From NCBI RefSeq assembly GCF_022751215.1, contig NZ_JAICDG010000002.1:1922001-1986000 (forward strand): 64,000 nt of DNA, read 5' to 3'. Below the pieces are notes generated by a model. That model ran no database searches. It was not told where the DNA came from and worked only from the letters and a program-made list of their open reading frames with translations. Shown here piece by piece: positions 34,321 through 43,439 of the stretch (position 1 is its first letter; each line of letters opens with the position of its first letter). The stretch is from Actinomadura terrae (lineage in GTDB: Bacteria; Actinomycetota; Actinomycetes; Streptosporangiales; Streptosporangiaceae). A program made the position numbers and the translations under genes.

Positions 34321-35733
34321 TCACAGCGGAGGGCGGCGGCGGCCGTGCCCGGTGGCCTGCTCGAAGGCGTGGCCGATCTGGAGGACGGCGAGGTCCGCCC
34401 GGTGCGGGCCGACGATCTGGAGGCCGACCGGCAGCCCGTCCGAGGTGAACCCGGCGGGCACCGACAGCGCGGGGCAGCCGGTCGCCGAGACGAGGAAGCA
34501 GGACCGCATCCACTCCAGGTAGTCGGGCATGGGCTGCCCGGCGACCTCGCCCGGGTACTCCAGCGACGCGTCGAACGGCGGGACCTGGCTGACCGGCAGC
34601 AGCAGCGCGTCGTAGCGCTCGAAGAACGCGCGGACGCGGTGGAACAGCGCCGTGTGCAGCACCTCCGCCCGCCCGACGTCGGCGCCGGAGAGCGCGCGCC
34701 CGGCCGCGATGTTCTCCCGCAGCGACGGCTTGATGTCGCCCGGCCGGGCGTCCAGCAGGGCGCCCAGCGACAGCTCCCACTGCCAGGCCCGCAGCGTGCG
34801 GAACACCTCGTCCGCACCGGAGAGGTCGGGGCACGCCTCCTCGACGGCGCAGCCGAGGTCGGTGAAGGCCTTCACCGCCGGTTCGAGGACGCCGGTGACC
34901 GCCGGGTCGACCGGGACGGCCCCGCCGAGGTCGGGCGACCACGCCAGCCGCAGCCCCGCCAGGTCGCGTGCGAGCGGCACGGTGAACGCCTCGCCCGGAG
35001 TGTCGAGCGCGATCGCGCTGCGCGGGTCGGGCCCGGCGAGCACCGACAGCAGCAGCGCGACGTCCGCGACCTCGCGCGCCATCGGGCCCTGCACGCCCAT
35101 CGTCGCCCAGCCCGCCGGGACCGGCCACGACGGCACGCGGCCCGGCGACGGGCGGAACCCCACCACGTTGCAGAACGACGCGGGGTTGCGCAGCGACCCG
35201 CCCATGTCGCTGCCGTCCGCGAGCGGCTGCATCCCGCAGGCGAGCGCCGCCGCCGCGCCGCCGCTGCTGCCGCCCGCCGACCGCGACAGGTCGTAGGGGT
35301 TGCGGGTGAGGCCGAAGACCGTGTTGAACGTGTGCGAACCGGCCGCGAACTCCGGCACGTTCGTCTTGCCGACCGCGATCGCCCCGGCGGCCCGCATCCG
35401 CTCGATCACCAGCTCGTCGGTGTCCGGGACGTGGTCGGCGAAGATCGGCGAGCCCGACGTCGTCCTGATCCCGGCGGTGGCGTGGGTGTCCTTGTGCGCG
35501 ATCGGCAGCCCGTGCAGGGCGCCGGGCTCGGCGCCCGCCGCCAGCCGCTCGTCGGCCTCCGCGGCCCGCTGGAGGGCCCGCTCGGCGTCCAGCGTGACGA
35601 TGGCGTTGACCTGCGGGTTCGTCGCCTCGATCCGGTCGAGGTGCGCCTGGAGGACCTCCCGCGCCGACAGCTCCCGGTCCCGGATCAGGCGTGCCAGCTC
35701 ACGGGCCGAGGCGAAGTGGATCTCGTGCGACAA
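34321..35733 (-). CDS. Amidase signature family enzyme
   Basis: 470-aa amidase, a different paralogue from the one at 15.9 kb. Catalytic Lys in PIAHKDTHATAG and the signature SRSAGGSSGGAAAALACG with GSDMGGSLRNPA. TTG start at 35733, supported by GGGAGGGG 6 nt upstream. It is divergent from the carboxyltransferase gene, 79 nt apart. Substrate unknown; a role in the amide or amine metabolism of the following region is conceivable, but no regulon operator was found before it. Confidence 0.88.
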   Translation of the reverse strand: MSHEIHFASARELARLIRDRELSAREVLQAHLDRIEATNPQVNAIVTLDAERALQRAAEADERLAAGAEPGALHGLPIAHKDTHATAGIRTTSGSPIFADHVPDTDELVIERMRAAGAIAVGKTNVPEFAAGSHTFNTVFGLTRNPYDLSRSAGGSSGGAAAALACGMQPLADGSDMGGSLRNPASFCNVVGFRPSPGRVPSWPVPAGWATMGVQGPMAREVADVALLLSVLAGPDPRSAIALDTPGEAFTVPLARDLAGLRLAWSPDLGGAVPVDPAVTGVLEPAVKAFTDLGCAVEEACPDLSGADEVFRTLRAWQWELSLGALLDARPGDIKPSLRENIAAGRALSGADVGRAEVLHTALFHRVRAFFERYDALLLPVSQVPPFDASLEYPGEVAGQPMPDYLEWMRSCFLVSATGCPALSVPAGFTSDGLPVGLQIVGPHRADLAVLQIGHAFEQATGHGRRRPPL

Positions 35734-35812
35734 GGCGGTCCCCTCCCGGCGCGGCGTCTGCTACGAGGTCATCATGCAGGGAGGACACCGCCGAAAGCGA
35801 GGGAGGGGCCCG

Positions 35813-37249
35813 GTGAGCGAGCGGGTGGGCGCGCGTGAACTGCTGCGCCGCGTACTGGACGGCGAGTGGACGTCCTGGGACGCCCCGATCGACCCGGGCG
35901 GCAGCGAGGAGCTCATCGCCGCCCGCGAGCGCAGCGGTTGCGACGAGGCCGTCCTCACCGGCGCGGGCGCGCTGCGGGGCCGCCGCGTCGCGTTCGTCGT
36001 GTCGGAGTTCCGCTTCCTCGCGGGCTCGATCGGCCGCGCGACCGCCGACCGGATCGTCGCCGCCGTCGAGCGCGCCACCGCCGAGCGCCTCCCGCTGCTC
36101 GCGGCGCCGTGCTCCGGCGGGACGCGGATGCAGGAGGGCACGGCGGCGTTCGTCGAGATGGCGCGCATCACCGCCGCCGTCATGGCGCACCGCGCGGCGG
36201 GCCTGCCCTACCTCGTCTACCTGCGCCACCCCACCACCGGCGGCGTGTTCGCGTCGTGGGGGTCGCTCGGCCACGTGACCGCCGCCGAGCCCGGCGCGCT
36301 GATCGGCTTCCTCGGCCCGCGCGTGTACGAGGGGCTGCGCGGTGAGCCGTTCCCGGCGGGCGTGCAGGTCGCCGAGAACCTCGCCGCCAAGGGCCTGCTG
36401 GACGTCGTGGGCGGCGTCGACCAGCTCGCGGAAACCGCGTCCCGCGTCCTCGACGTCCTGTGCGCGCGGCCGCCCGCCGAGAAGATCACCGAACCGCCGT
36501 CCGCGGTCGCGGACGATCCCGTGTGGGACTCGATCGTCCGGTCGCGCGCCCCGACCCGTCCCGGCGCGCGCGACCTGCTCCACCACGGCGCGACCCAGGT
36601 CACACCGCTCTCGGGCACGGGACGGGCGGAGCCGGGCCTCGTCCTCGCCCTGGCCCGGTTCGGCGCCGCCCCCTGCGTCCTCGTCGCCCAGGACCGCCGG
36701 AGCCAGCGCGGCGGCCACCCCCTCGGCCCGGCCGGCCTGCGCGTCGCCCGCCGGGGCATGCGGCTGGCCGCCGAACTCGCGCTGCCGCTGGTCACGGTCG
36801 TGGACACCCCCGGCGCGGTGCTGTCGGCCGAGGCCGAGGAGGGCGGGCTGGGCGGCGAGATCGCCCGCTGCCTCGCCGACCTGGTCACGCTGCCCGCCCC
36901 CACGCTGTGCCTCCTGCTGGGCGAGGGCGCGGGCGGCGCGGCGCTGGCCCTCCTCCCGGCCGATCGCGTGCTCGCCGCCCGGCACGCCTGGCTCGCCCCG
37001 CTGCCGCCCGAGGGCGCGTCGGTGATCGTCCACCGCGTCCCCGACCGGGCCGCCGAACTGGCCGCCGCGCAGGGCGTCCGCTCGGCGGACCTGCTCCGGG
37101 ACGGCATCGTGGACGCGATCGTCGACGAGCGCCCCGACGCGTCCGCCGAGCCGGCGGAGTTCTGCCGCCGCGCCGCCCGGGCGATCGAGCGCGGGCTGTC
37201 GGGCCTCGTCCCCGGCACACCGGCGGCCCGCCAGGCCCGCCGCCGTTGA
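35813..37249 (+). CDS. Fused biotin-dependent carboxyltransferase (AccD-AccA type)
   Basis: 478-aa acyl-CoA carboxylase carboxyltransferase containing beta-like (N-terminal, about 30-230) and alpha-like (C-terminal, about 240-470) halves in one chain. Landmarks: PCSGGTRMQEG and GPRVYEG in the beta half; VDTPGAVLSAEAEEGG, GEGAGGAALALLPADRV and the C-terminal LLRDGIVDAIV in the alpha half. The zinc ribbon of AccD is absent. GTG 35813 after GGAGGGG. No biotin carboxylase or BCCP gene is nearby. It may supply malonyl-CoA or act on another acyl-CoA. Confidence 0.85.
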   Translation: MSERVGARELLRRVLDGEWTSWDAPIDPGGSEELIAARERSGCDEAVLTGAGALRGRRVAFVVSEFRFLAGSIGRATADRIVAAVERATAERLPLLAAPCSGGTRMQEGTAAFVEMARITAAVMAHRAAGLPYLVYLRHPTTGGVFASWGSLGHVTAAEPGALIGFLGPRVYEGLRGEPFPAGVQVAENLAAKGLLDVVGGVDQLAETASRVLDVLCARPPAEKITEPPSAVADDPVWDSIVRSRAPTRPGARDLLHHGATQVTPLSGTGRAEPGLVLALARFGAAPCVLVAQDRRSQRGGHPLGPAGLRVARRGMRLAAELALPLVTVVDTPGAVLSAEAEEGGLGGEIARCLADLVTLPAPTLCLLLGEGAGGAALALLPADRVLAARHAWLAPLPPEGASVIVHRVPDRAAELAAAQGVRSADLLRDGIVDAIVDERPDASAEPAEFCRRAARAIERGLSGLVPGTPAARQARRR

Positions 37250-37275
37250 CCACAATTCGTTTGGGTACGTACGAT
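37246..37275 (+). promoter_or_regulatory. Promoter with regulon operator, site 1
   Basis: TTGACC (37246-37251), 18-nt spacer, TACGAT (37270-37275). Operator TCGTTTGGGTACGTACGA (37257-37274) fills the spacer and overlaps the -10. Drives the class-I amidotransferase gene. Confidence 0.7.
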
Positions 37276-37302
37276 CTGGGACCAACGGTCCAAGGAGGTT
37301 CG

Positions 37303-38004
37303 GTGCGCGCCCTGCTCATCCACCACGATCACCTCTCGATCCCCGGCCCGGTGGGCGAGCGCCTGACCGAACACGGCTGGGACCTCGAGGAACGCCTGAT
37401 CGTCCCCGAGGACCGGCACCGCGCGCCGGGCGTCGACTTCCAGTTCCCCGACCCGCTCGCCTGGGACCTGATCGTCCCGATGGGCTCCCCGTGGTCGGTC
37501 AACGACGAGCTCGTCGCCTCCTGGGTGGGCCCCGAGCTGGCCATGCTCGGCAAGGCCCACGCGGCGGGCGTCCCGATCCTCGGCATCTGCTTCGGCGGCC
37601 AGGCGCTCGCGGCGGCCCTCGGCGGCACCGTCGAACGCGCGCCCCGTCCCGAAATGGGCTGGGTGGAGGTCGAGACCGACGACCCGTCGCTGGTCGGCCC
37701 GGGCCCCTGGTTCCAGTTCCACTACGACCGCTGGACGCTCCCGCCCGGCGCCGTCGAGATCGCCAGGTCCGCCGTCAGTTCGCAGGCGTTCGTCATCGGG
37801 CGGTCGCTGGGCCTCCAGTTCCACCCGGAGATCACCGCCGCCGAGCTGGAGTCGTGGCTGGTCAACGGCGGGGCCGCGCACATGCGCGCCGAGGGGATCG
37901 ACCCGGACGCCGTGCTGGCCGACGTCCGCCGCACCGAGGCCGCTGCCGCCGCCCGCACCCACACGCTCGTGGACGCCTTCCTGACCAGGGTGGCCACCGT
38001 CTGA
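37303..38004 (+). CDS. Class-I glutamine amidotransferase-like hydrolase
   Basis: 233-aa protein of the GMP-synthase-glutaminase-like family. Catalytic triad: C96 in GICFGGQALA, H174 and E176 in LQFHPEIT. Stand-alone members hydrolyse gamma-glutamyl amides. GTG 37303 with AAGGAGG 4 nt upstream. The regulon operator lies in its promoter, which places it with the gamma-glutamylation genes; removal of the gamma-glutamyl group is the natural guess. It converges on the response regulator, the two stops abutting at 38004/38005. Confidence 0.85.
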   Translation: MRALLIHHDHLSIPGPVGERLTEHGWDLEERLIVPEDRHRAPGVDFQFPDPLAWDLIVPMGSPWSVNDELVASWVGPELAMLGKAHAAGVPILGICFGGQALAAALGGTVERAPRPEMGWVEVETDDPSLVGPGPWFQFHYDRWTLPPGAVEIARSAVSSQAFVIGRSLGLQFHPEITAAELESWLVNGGAAHMRAEGIDPDAVLADVRRTEAAAAARTHTLVDAFLTRVATV

Positions 38005-38496
38005 TCAGGGGTCGAGCAGCCCGGCGCGGTGGGCGAGGATCGCGGCCTGGACCCGGTTGCCGAGCGCGAGCTTGGCGAGGATGCGGCTGACGTGCGTCTT
38101 CGCGGTCGCCTCGCTCATGTGCAGCGCCGCCGCGACCTCGGGGTTGGAGAGCCCGCCGCCGACCGCGACGAGCACCTCGCGCTCCTTGGCGGTGAGGACG
38201 TCCAGCCGGCCTCGCGCCTCGGAGCGCCCGGTCCCGGCGAAGTCGCGGAGCAGCCGCCGGGTGATCTTCGGGGAGAGCATCGCGTCGCCGTGCGCGGCGC
38301 TGCGGACGGCGGCGAGCATCTCCGGCGCCGTGGCGTCCTTCAGCACGACGTCCGGGGCGTGGGCGGCGGCCTGCTCGACCGCCTCGTTCCCGTCGGAGGC
38401 CTCGCCCACCACGGTCATATCGGGCGCGGTCTCCATGATGGTGCGGAGCATGGCCCGGACCATCCACTCGTCGTCCACGATCAGCACCCGGATCAC
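38005..38496 (-). CDS. NarL-type response regulator with internal receiver deletion
   Basis: 163-aa regulator, whereas the family is ~210. The receiver starts normally (MIRVLIVDDEWMVRAML, acidic pair D8/D9) and runs to HAPDVVL (52), then jumps to KDATAPEMLAAVRSAAHG, which normally follows beta-5. Beta-3's end, the phospho-Asp loop, alpha-3, beta-4 with its Thr/Ser, alpha-4 and beta-5 are missing, about 45 residues. An Asp (D54) falls at the phospho-site number but comes from the LKDA motif. The LuxR-type HTH (LTAKEREVLVAVGGGLSNPEVAAALHMSEATAKTHV) is intact. GTG start overlaps the kinase stop (GTGA). Confidence 0.82.
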   Translation of the reverse strand: MIRVLIVDDEWMVRAMLRTIMETAPDMTVVGEASDGNEAVEQAAAHAPDVVLKDATAPEMLAAVRSAAHGDAMLSPKITRRLLRDFAGTGRSEARGRLDVLTAKEREVLVAVGGGLSNPEVAAALHMSEATAKTHVSRILAKLALGNRVQAAILAHRAGLLDP

Positions 38497-39605
38497 AGCG
38501 GCACCTCGGCCCTGACCTCGAAACCGCCCTGCGGGGTGGGACGGGTCGTCAGCTCCCCGCCGAGCAGCCGGATCCGCTCCGCGATCCCCAGGAGCCCGAA
38601 GCCGCCACGGGGGATGCCGCCGTCCGCGATCCCGGTGCCGGGCGTGCCCGCGCCGTTGGCGACGCACAGTCGGAGGACGCCGGGCCGCTGGACGACACGC
38701 ACCTCGACGTCAGCCCCGCGAGCGTGCTTGTGGACGTTGGTCAACGCCTCCTGCACGACCCGGTAGACGGCGTGCTCGACGAGCGACGACGGCGCGGAGC
38801 CCGGCTCGTCCACCCTCTCGAACGCCACCGGCATACCGAGGCGGCGGGTCTCGGAGATCAGGGCGTCCAGGTCGGCGAGGCCGGGCTGCGGCGCCAGGGG
38901 CGCCTCGCCGTCGGCGCGCAGGACCTCGACCAGCGAGCGCAGTTCGCCGAGGGCCTCGCGGCCGATGTCGCCGATCCGGCGGCCGGCCGCGACGGCGTCG
39001 CGTCCCTCGGCGGCCTCCAGGGCGGTCGCGTTCAGGACCATGAGCGCGACCCGGTGCGTGACGACGTCGTGCATGTCCCGGGCGATCTGGGCGCGCTCGT
39101 CGCTGCGGGCCTGCCGGACGCGCTGGTGCTGCTCGCGTTCGAGGCGCTCGGCGCGCTCCCGGACGCGGTCGACCAGCTCGCGCCGGGTCCCGGCGTAGAG
39201 GCCGAGGAGCGCGGGGGCGAGGCAGATCGCGGCGGTCAGCGGCGCCGCCGCGTCCGGGCCGCCGAGGAGCCAGAGCGGGGTGCCGACGACGAGCGCCGCG
39301 ACCAGGGTGGCGGCGGCGGTCCGGCGCCGGGAGCGGGAGCGTTCCGCGAGCGTGTACTGGGCGACCATGACGGCGACGAACGCGGCGAGCGCCGTCCAGA
39401 CGACGAGGGCGAGCGCGAGCAGCACCTCGGGCCGCCGGTTCCGCAGGATCGCGGCCCCGACCAGCAGGCCGAGCGGGACCGCGATCCAGAGCGGGGGATC
39501 GAAGCGGGCGATGGTGTGCTCGCCGAGCGAGCGCCCCACGCCGAGGTCGCCGGACGCGGTGCTCACGGCGACCCCGACCGCCACTGCCAGGTTCGCCGCC
39601 CTCAT
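38493..39605 (-). CDS. DesK/NarX-type histidine kinase
   Basis: 370-aa sensor kinase. Five or six membrane segments in residues ~5-140, a dimerisation helix, the HisKA_3 phospho-His in RAQIARDMHDVVTHRVALM, and HATPase motifs (EALTNVHKHARG, GFGLLGIAERIRLLGG). It overlaps the truncated response regulator by 4 nt. The kinase is complete while its regulator is damaged. ATG 39605 follows TAGCGT by 8 nt, leaderless style. Confidence 0.9.
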   Translation of the reverse strand: MRAANLAVAVGVAVSTASGDLGVGRSLGEHTIARFDPPLWIAVPLGLLVGAAILRNRRPEVLLALALVVWTALAAFVAVMVAQYTLAERSRSRRRTAAATLVAALVVGTPLWLLGGPDAAAPLTAAICLAPALLGLYAGTRRELVDRVRERAERLEREQHQRVRQARSDERAQIARDMHDVVTHRVALMVLNATALEAAEGRDAVAAGRRIGDIGREALGELRSLVEVLRADGEAPLAPQPGLADLDALISETRRLGMPVAFERVDEPGSAPSSLVEHAVYRVVQEALTNVHKHARGADVEVRVVQRPGVLRLCVANGAGTPGTGIADGGIPRGGFGLLGIAERIRLLGGELTTRPTPQGGFEVRAEVPL

Positions 39606-39690
39606 GGACGCTCACGCTATAGGCGCGCAGGAACGCGGGCATCCATAGAAAGTCGTACGCCCGACCGCCTTCCCTTACAGCGTGGCGCCC

Positions 39691-40383
39691 TCAGCTTGCC
39701 GCACGGACCAACGCGGTGAACAGGGACTGCTGCGCGCGGTCGGTCGCGGCGGTGTCCTCCGGGTGCCACTGGACGGCGAGGAACCAGCCGCCGGCGGGGT
39801 CGGCGAGCTCGGCGGCCTCGATCGTTCCATCCGCCGACCGCGCGGTCGCCGTCAGGCCCGGGGCCAGCGTGGCGACCGCCTGGTGGTGGTAGCAGGAGGC
39901 GATCGTCTCCTCGGCGTCGAGGGTCTTGGCCAGGAGCGTGCCGGGGGAGACGGCCACCGGGTGGACGTGGTGGCGGTGGTCGCGCTCCATGTGCTGGTCG
40001 AGCGTGCCGCCCAGCACCGCGTTCACGACCTGGAACCCCCGGCAGACCGCGAGCGTCGGCACCCCGGTCTCCAGGACGTGGGACGCGAGCGCCAGGTCGA
40101 ACTCGTCCTGGAGGTCGTCCACGTCGTAGAGGGCCTCGTGCTCGGAGGTGTCGCCGTAGTGCCGCGGGTGGACGTCGCCGCCGCCCGGCAGCAGCACGCC
40201 GTCGCAGCGCGCCAGCCGGGACGCCTCGAACGGCGCGGCCGGGTGCATGACGAACGGCTCGCCGCCCGCCCGGTAGACGGCCTCCACCAGCGCCCGCGCC
40301 GCGACCTCGGCCGCGTACCGCAGCGCGGAGGCGCCCGCGGAGAACCGGGCGGGGATCGCGATCAGGGGCCTGGCGGCGGTCAC
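39691..40383 (-). CDS. puuD: Gamma-glutamyl-GABA hydrolase family (PuuD-like)
   Basis: 230-aa class-I amidotransferase-fold hydrolase that cleaves gamma-glutamyl amides such as gamma-glutamyl-GABA in the Puu pathway. Nucleophile C114 in LAVCRGFQVVN, H207 and E209 in VQWHPED. Its ATG overlaps the stop of the upstream aldehyde dehydrogenase (ATGA), so both are one operon. Substrate in this organism need not be GABA; the family is broad. Confidence 0.85.
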   Translation of the reverse strand: MTAARPLIAIPARFSAGASALRYAAEVAARALVEAVYRAGGEPFVMHPAAPFEASRLARCDGVLLPGGGDVHPRHYGDTSEHEALYDVDDLQDEFDLALASHVLETGVPTLAVCRGFQVVNAVLGGTLDQHMERDHRHHVHPVAVSPGTLLAKTLDAEETIASCYHHQAVATLAPGLTATARSADGTIEAAELADPAGGWFLAVQWHPEDTAATDRAQQSLFTALVRAAS

Positions 40384-41864
40384 AGTTCGATCCAGGTGGT
40401 CTTGAGGTCGGTGTACTTGTCGAGCGCGTGCAGCGACTTGTCACGCCCGTGGCCGGACTGCTTCACGCCGCCGAAGGGGATGCTCATGTCGCCCTCCTCG
40501 TAGCAGTTGACCCAGACCGTCCCGGCGCGCAGGGCGCGCGACACCCGGTGCGCGGTGGACAGGTTCGACGTCCACACGGCGGCGGCGAGGCCGTAGTCGC
40601 TGTCGTTGGCGATCGCGACGGCCTCGTCGACGTCGTCGAACTCCAGCGCGGCGAGGACGGGTCCGAAGATCTCCTCGCGGGCCACCGGCATCTCCGGCTT
40701 GACCTGGTCGAAGACCGTGGGCGCGTGGAAGAAGCCGTCGCCCTCGGGTACGGCGCCGCCGCCGGCGCGCAGGCGGGCGCCGGAGCCGAGCGCGGTCTCG
40801 ACGTGCGAGGCCACCCGGCCCCGGTGGGCGGCGGAGACGAGCGGGCCCATCTCCGTGGCCGGGTCGAGCGGGTCGCCGACGCGCAGCGACCCGGCGCGCG
40901 CCACGATCCGGTCGAGGACCCGGTCGGCGACCGAGCGGTGGACGAGCAGCCGGGACGGCGCGCTGCACATCTCCCCGGCGTTGAAGAAGATGCCCCAGGC
41001 GGCGGTGTCGGCGGCGGCGTCGAGGTCGGGCGCGTCCGGCAGGATGATGTTGGGGGACTTGCCGCCGAGTTCCAGCCAGACCCGCTTGAGGTTGGACCCG
41101 GCGGCGTAGCGCAGGAAGTGCCGGCCGACCTCGGTGGAGCCGGTGAAGGCGAGCACGTCCACGTCGGGGTGCTCGCCGAGGGCGCGTCCGGCGATCTCGC
41201 CCGGCCCGTTGACGACGTTGAACACCCCGGGCGGCAGCCCGGCCTCGGCGGAGAGCGCGGCGAGGTGCAGCGCCGACAGCGGCGACTCCTCGGCGGGCTT
41301 CAGCACGACCGTGCAGCCCGCCGCGAGCGCCGGGGCGATCTTCCAGGCGGCCATCGTCAGCGGGAAGTTCCACGGGACGACGGCCGCGACGACGCCCGCC
41401 GGCTCCCGGGTGATCAGCGCGAGCGACGAGGCGGCCGTGCGGGGCGACTCGTCCAGCTGCTTGTCGGCGGCCTCGGCGTACCAGCGCAGGCAGTTGATCA
41501 GGGCGCGCAGCTCGATCCCGTAGGTGTCCTTGATCGGCTTGCCCATCTCCAGGCTGACCAGCAGCGCGAGCGTCTCGCGGTCGCGCTCGACGAGGTCGGC
41601 CCAGCGCAGCAGGGCGGCCTTGCGCTCGGCGGGCGCGAGCCGGGGCCAGGGCCCGGCGTCGAAGGCGCGGCGGGCGGCGGCGACGGCGTCCCCGGCGCGG
41701 GCGGCGTCGGCGGACGCGACGTGCGCGATCGTCCGCCCGTCGCGGGGGGAGACGACGGGGCTCGTCCCGAGGCCGTCGAGGAACGCGCCGTCGATGTGGT
41801 GCCCGGTGTGGGGGTCGAGCCCGGCGGCACGGCCGCGCCACTCCTCATACGGGACGTCGGTCAC
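40380..41864 (-). CDS. puuC: Aldehyde dehydrogenase (PuuC-like)
   Basis: 494-aa NAD(P)-dependent aldehyde dehydrogenase. Catalytic C300 in FNAGEMCSAP, general base E265 in LELGGKSPN, cofactor loop FTGSTEVG. Similarity in context to gamma-glutamyl-gamma-aminobutyraldehyde dehydrogenase: it is followed directly by puuD and shares an operator-bearing region with the divergent hpaEDG operon. GTG start at 41864 after GAGGAGGGG. The exact aldehyde is inferred from neighbours only. Confidence 0.85.
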   Translation of the reverse strand: MTDVPYEEWRGRAAGLDPHTGHHIDGAFLDGLGTSPVVSPRDGRTIAHVASADAARAGDAVAAARRAFDAGPWPRLAPAERKAALLRWADLVERDRETLALLVSLEMGKPIKDTYGIELRALINCLRWYAEAADKQLDESPRTAASSLALITREPAGVVAAVVPWNFPLTMAAWKIAPALAAGCTVVLKPAEESPLSALHLAALSAEAGLPPGVFNVVNGPGEIAGRALGEHPDVDVLAFTGSTEVGRHFLRYAAGSNLKRVWLELGGKSPNIILPDAPDLDAAADTAAWGIFFNAGEMCSAPSRLLVHRSVADRVLDRIVARAGSLRVGDPLDPATEMGPLVSAAHRGRVASHVETALGSGARLRAGGGAVPEGDGFFHAPTVFDQVKPEMPVAREEIFGPVLAALEFDDVDEAVAIANDSDYGLAAAVWTSNLSTAHRVSRALRAGTVWVNCYEEGDMSIPFGGVKQSGHGRDKSLHALDKYTDLKTTWIEL

Positions 41865-41881
41865 GGTGGCCCCTCCTCACG

Positions 41882-41909
41882 CTAATGTTCGTTTGACCCC
41901 AAACATTAG
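41882..41909. promoter_or_regulatory. Regulon operator, site 2 (puuC side)
   Basis: TCGTTTGACCCCAAACAT (41889-41906) matches the operator in 14 of 18 positions. It is enclosed by an outer inverted repeat CTAATGTT (41882-41889) / AACATTAG (41902-41909). Located 18-45 bp before the puuC start. Confidence 0.55.
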
Positions 41910-41919
41910 CGCCGGTGGG

Positions 41920-41964
41920 TTGACCCCGCCATCCCCGCTTCCTAGATTATTTGGGACCAAACAA
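41920..41964 (+). promoter_or_regulatory. hpaE promoter with operator, site 3
   Basis: TTGACC (41920-41925), 17-nt spacer, TAGATT (41943-41948). A weaker operator TTATTTGGGACCAAACAA (41947-41964) overlaps the -10 and start site. Confidence 0.6.
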
Positions 41965-41981
41965 ACTGGAGGTGCACAGCG

Positions 41982-43439
41982 ATGGCAACAGTCGCGGGCG
42001 TCGCCGTCGATACCGGGCACTGGATCGGAGGTGAGCGCGTCGTCTCCGCCGGGGGCGGGGCGACCTTCACCGACGTCTCGCCGATCGACGAGCGGCCGAT
42101 CGCCGAGATCGCGCGCGGCGGGGCACGGGAGGCGGAGGCCGCGGTGGCCGCCGCGAACCGGGCGTTCCCCTCCTGGTCCCGGACGAGCCGGGAGGAGCGG
42201 GCGCGGCTGCTGCACGCGGTCGCCGACGGCGTCGAGAAGCGGATCGAGGAGCTGGCGCAGGTCGAGACGGCCGACAACGGCGCCCTGATCCGCTCGCACC
42301 GGCGCGGCGTCATGCCGCGGGTGGCGCACAACTTCCGGTTCTTCGCCGACTGGCTGCTGAACCTCGGCCATGACGACTTCGAGACGCGCGGCCACACCAA
42401 CCATGTCAGCTGGGACCCGGCGGGCGTCTGCGCGCTGATCACGCCGTGGAACGCCCCGCTGATGCTGGCGACCTGGAAGATCGCGCCCGCGCTGGCGGCC
42501 GGGAACACCGTCGTGCTCAAGCCCGCCGAGTGGACGCCGCTGACCGCGTCCCTGCTCGCCGACATCGCGGCCGAGGCCGGGCTGCCGGACGGGGTGTTCA
42601 ACGTCGTCCAGGGCTACGGCGCGGAGGTCGGCGGCCCGCTGACCGCGCACCCGGACGTCAAGCGGATCAGCTTCACCGGCTCGGTGCCGACCGCGCGGGC
42701 GATCGCCGCCGCCGCGGCCCCCAACCTGACGCCGCTGTCGCTGGAGCTGGGCGGCAAGTCGCCGCTGATCGTCTTCGCCGACGCCGATCTCGACCTCGCC
42801 GTCGACCTCGCGGTGGAGCAGTACGACAACGCCGGGCAGGTCTGCCTGGCCGCGACCCGGCTGATCGTCGAGTCCTCGATCGCGGAGGAGTTCACCCGGC
42901 GGTTCGTCGAGAAGGCGGGCCGGATCGCGCAGGGCGACCCGCGCGAGGAGACCACCGACATCGGCCCGCAGATCCACCGCCGCCACCTGGAGCGCGTCGA
43001 CGGCTTCGTCCGGCGCGCCAAGGACGCGGGGGCCCGCGCGCTGATCGGCGGCGGCCCCAACGAGGACCTCGGCGGCCTGTACTACCGCCCGACCCTCTTC
43101 GTGGACGCCCCGGAGGGCGCCGAGATCCTCACCGAGGAGGTCTTCGGGCCCGTCCTGACGCTCCAGACCTTCGACACCGAGGAGCAGGCCGTCGCGATGG
43201 CGAACGGCACCCGCTTCGGCCTCGCCGCGACGCTGGCGACCGGCGACGAGGAGCGCGCGCGGCGCGTCACCGACCAGTTGGTGGCCGGAACGGTCTGGGT
43301 GAACTGCTTCTTCGTCCGCGACCTGAAGGCGCCGTTCGGCGGGTCCCGCCAGTCGGGTGTGGGACGCGAGGGCGGCGACTGGAGCTTCGACTTCTACTGC
43401 GACCTCAAGAACACGGTGACGGCGCCATGGGCCAGGTAG
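41982..43439 (+). CDS. hpaE: 5-carboxymethyl-2-hydroxymuconate semialdehyde dehydrogenase (HpaE/HpcC-like)
   Basis: 485-aa aldehyde dehydrogenase of the homoprotocatechuate meta pathway. C288 in DNAGQVCLAATR, E255 in LELGGKSPL. The C-terminal block FVRDLKAPFGGSRQSGVGREGG followed by SFDFYCDLKN closely resembles HpaE/HpcC. ATG 41982 behind GGAGG. The dioxygenase gene overlaps its end by 13 nt, and the isomerase/decarboxylase follows, completing an E-D-G operon. Confidence 0.85.
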   Translation: MATVAGVAVDTGHWIGGERVVSAGGGATFTDVSPIDERPIAEIARGGAREAEAAVAAANRAFPSWSRTSREERARLLHAVADGVEKRIEELAQVETADNGALIRSHRRGVMPRVAHNFRFFADWLLNLGHDDFETRGHTNHVSWDPAGVCALITPWNAPLMLATWKIAPALAAGNTVVLKPAEWTPLTASLLADIAAEAGLPDGVFNVVQGYGAEVGGPLTAHPDVKRISFTGSVPTARAIAAAAAPNLTPLSLELGGKSPLIVFADADLDLAVDLAVEQYDNAGQVCLAATRLIVESSIAEEFTRRFVEKAGRIAQGDPREETTDIGPQIHRRHLERVDGFVRRAKDAGARALIGGGPNEDLGGLYYRPTLFVDAPEGAEILTEEVFGPVLTLQTFDTEEQAVAMANGTRFGLAATLATGDEERARRVTDQLVAGTVWVNCFFVRDLKAPFGGSRQSGVGREGGDWSFDFYCDLKNTVTAPWAR

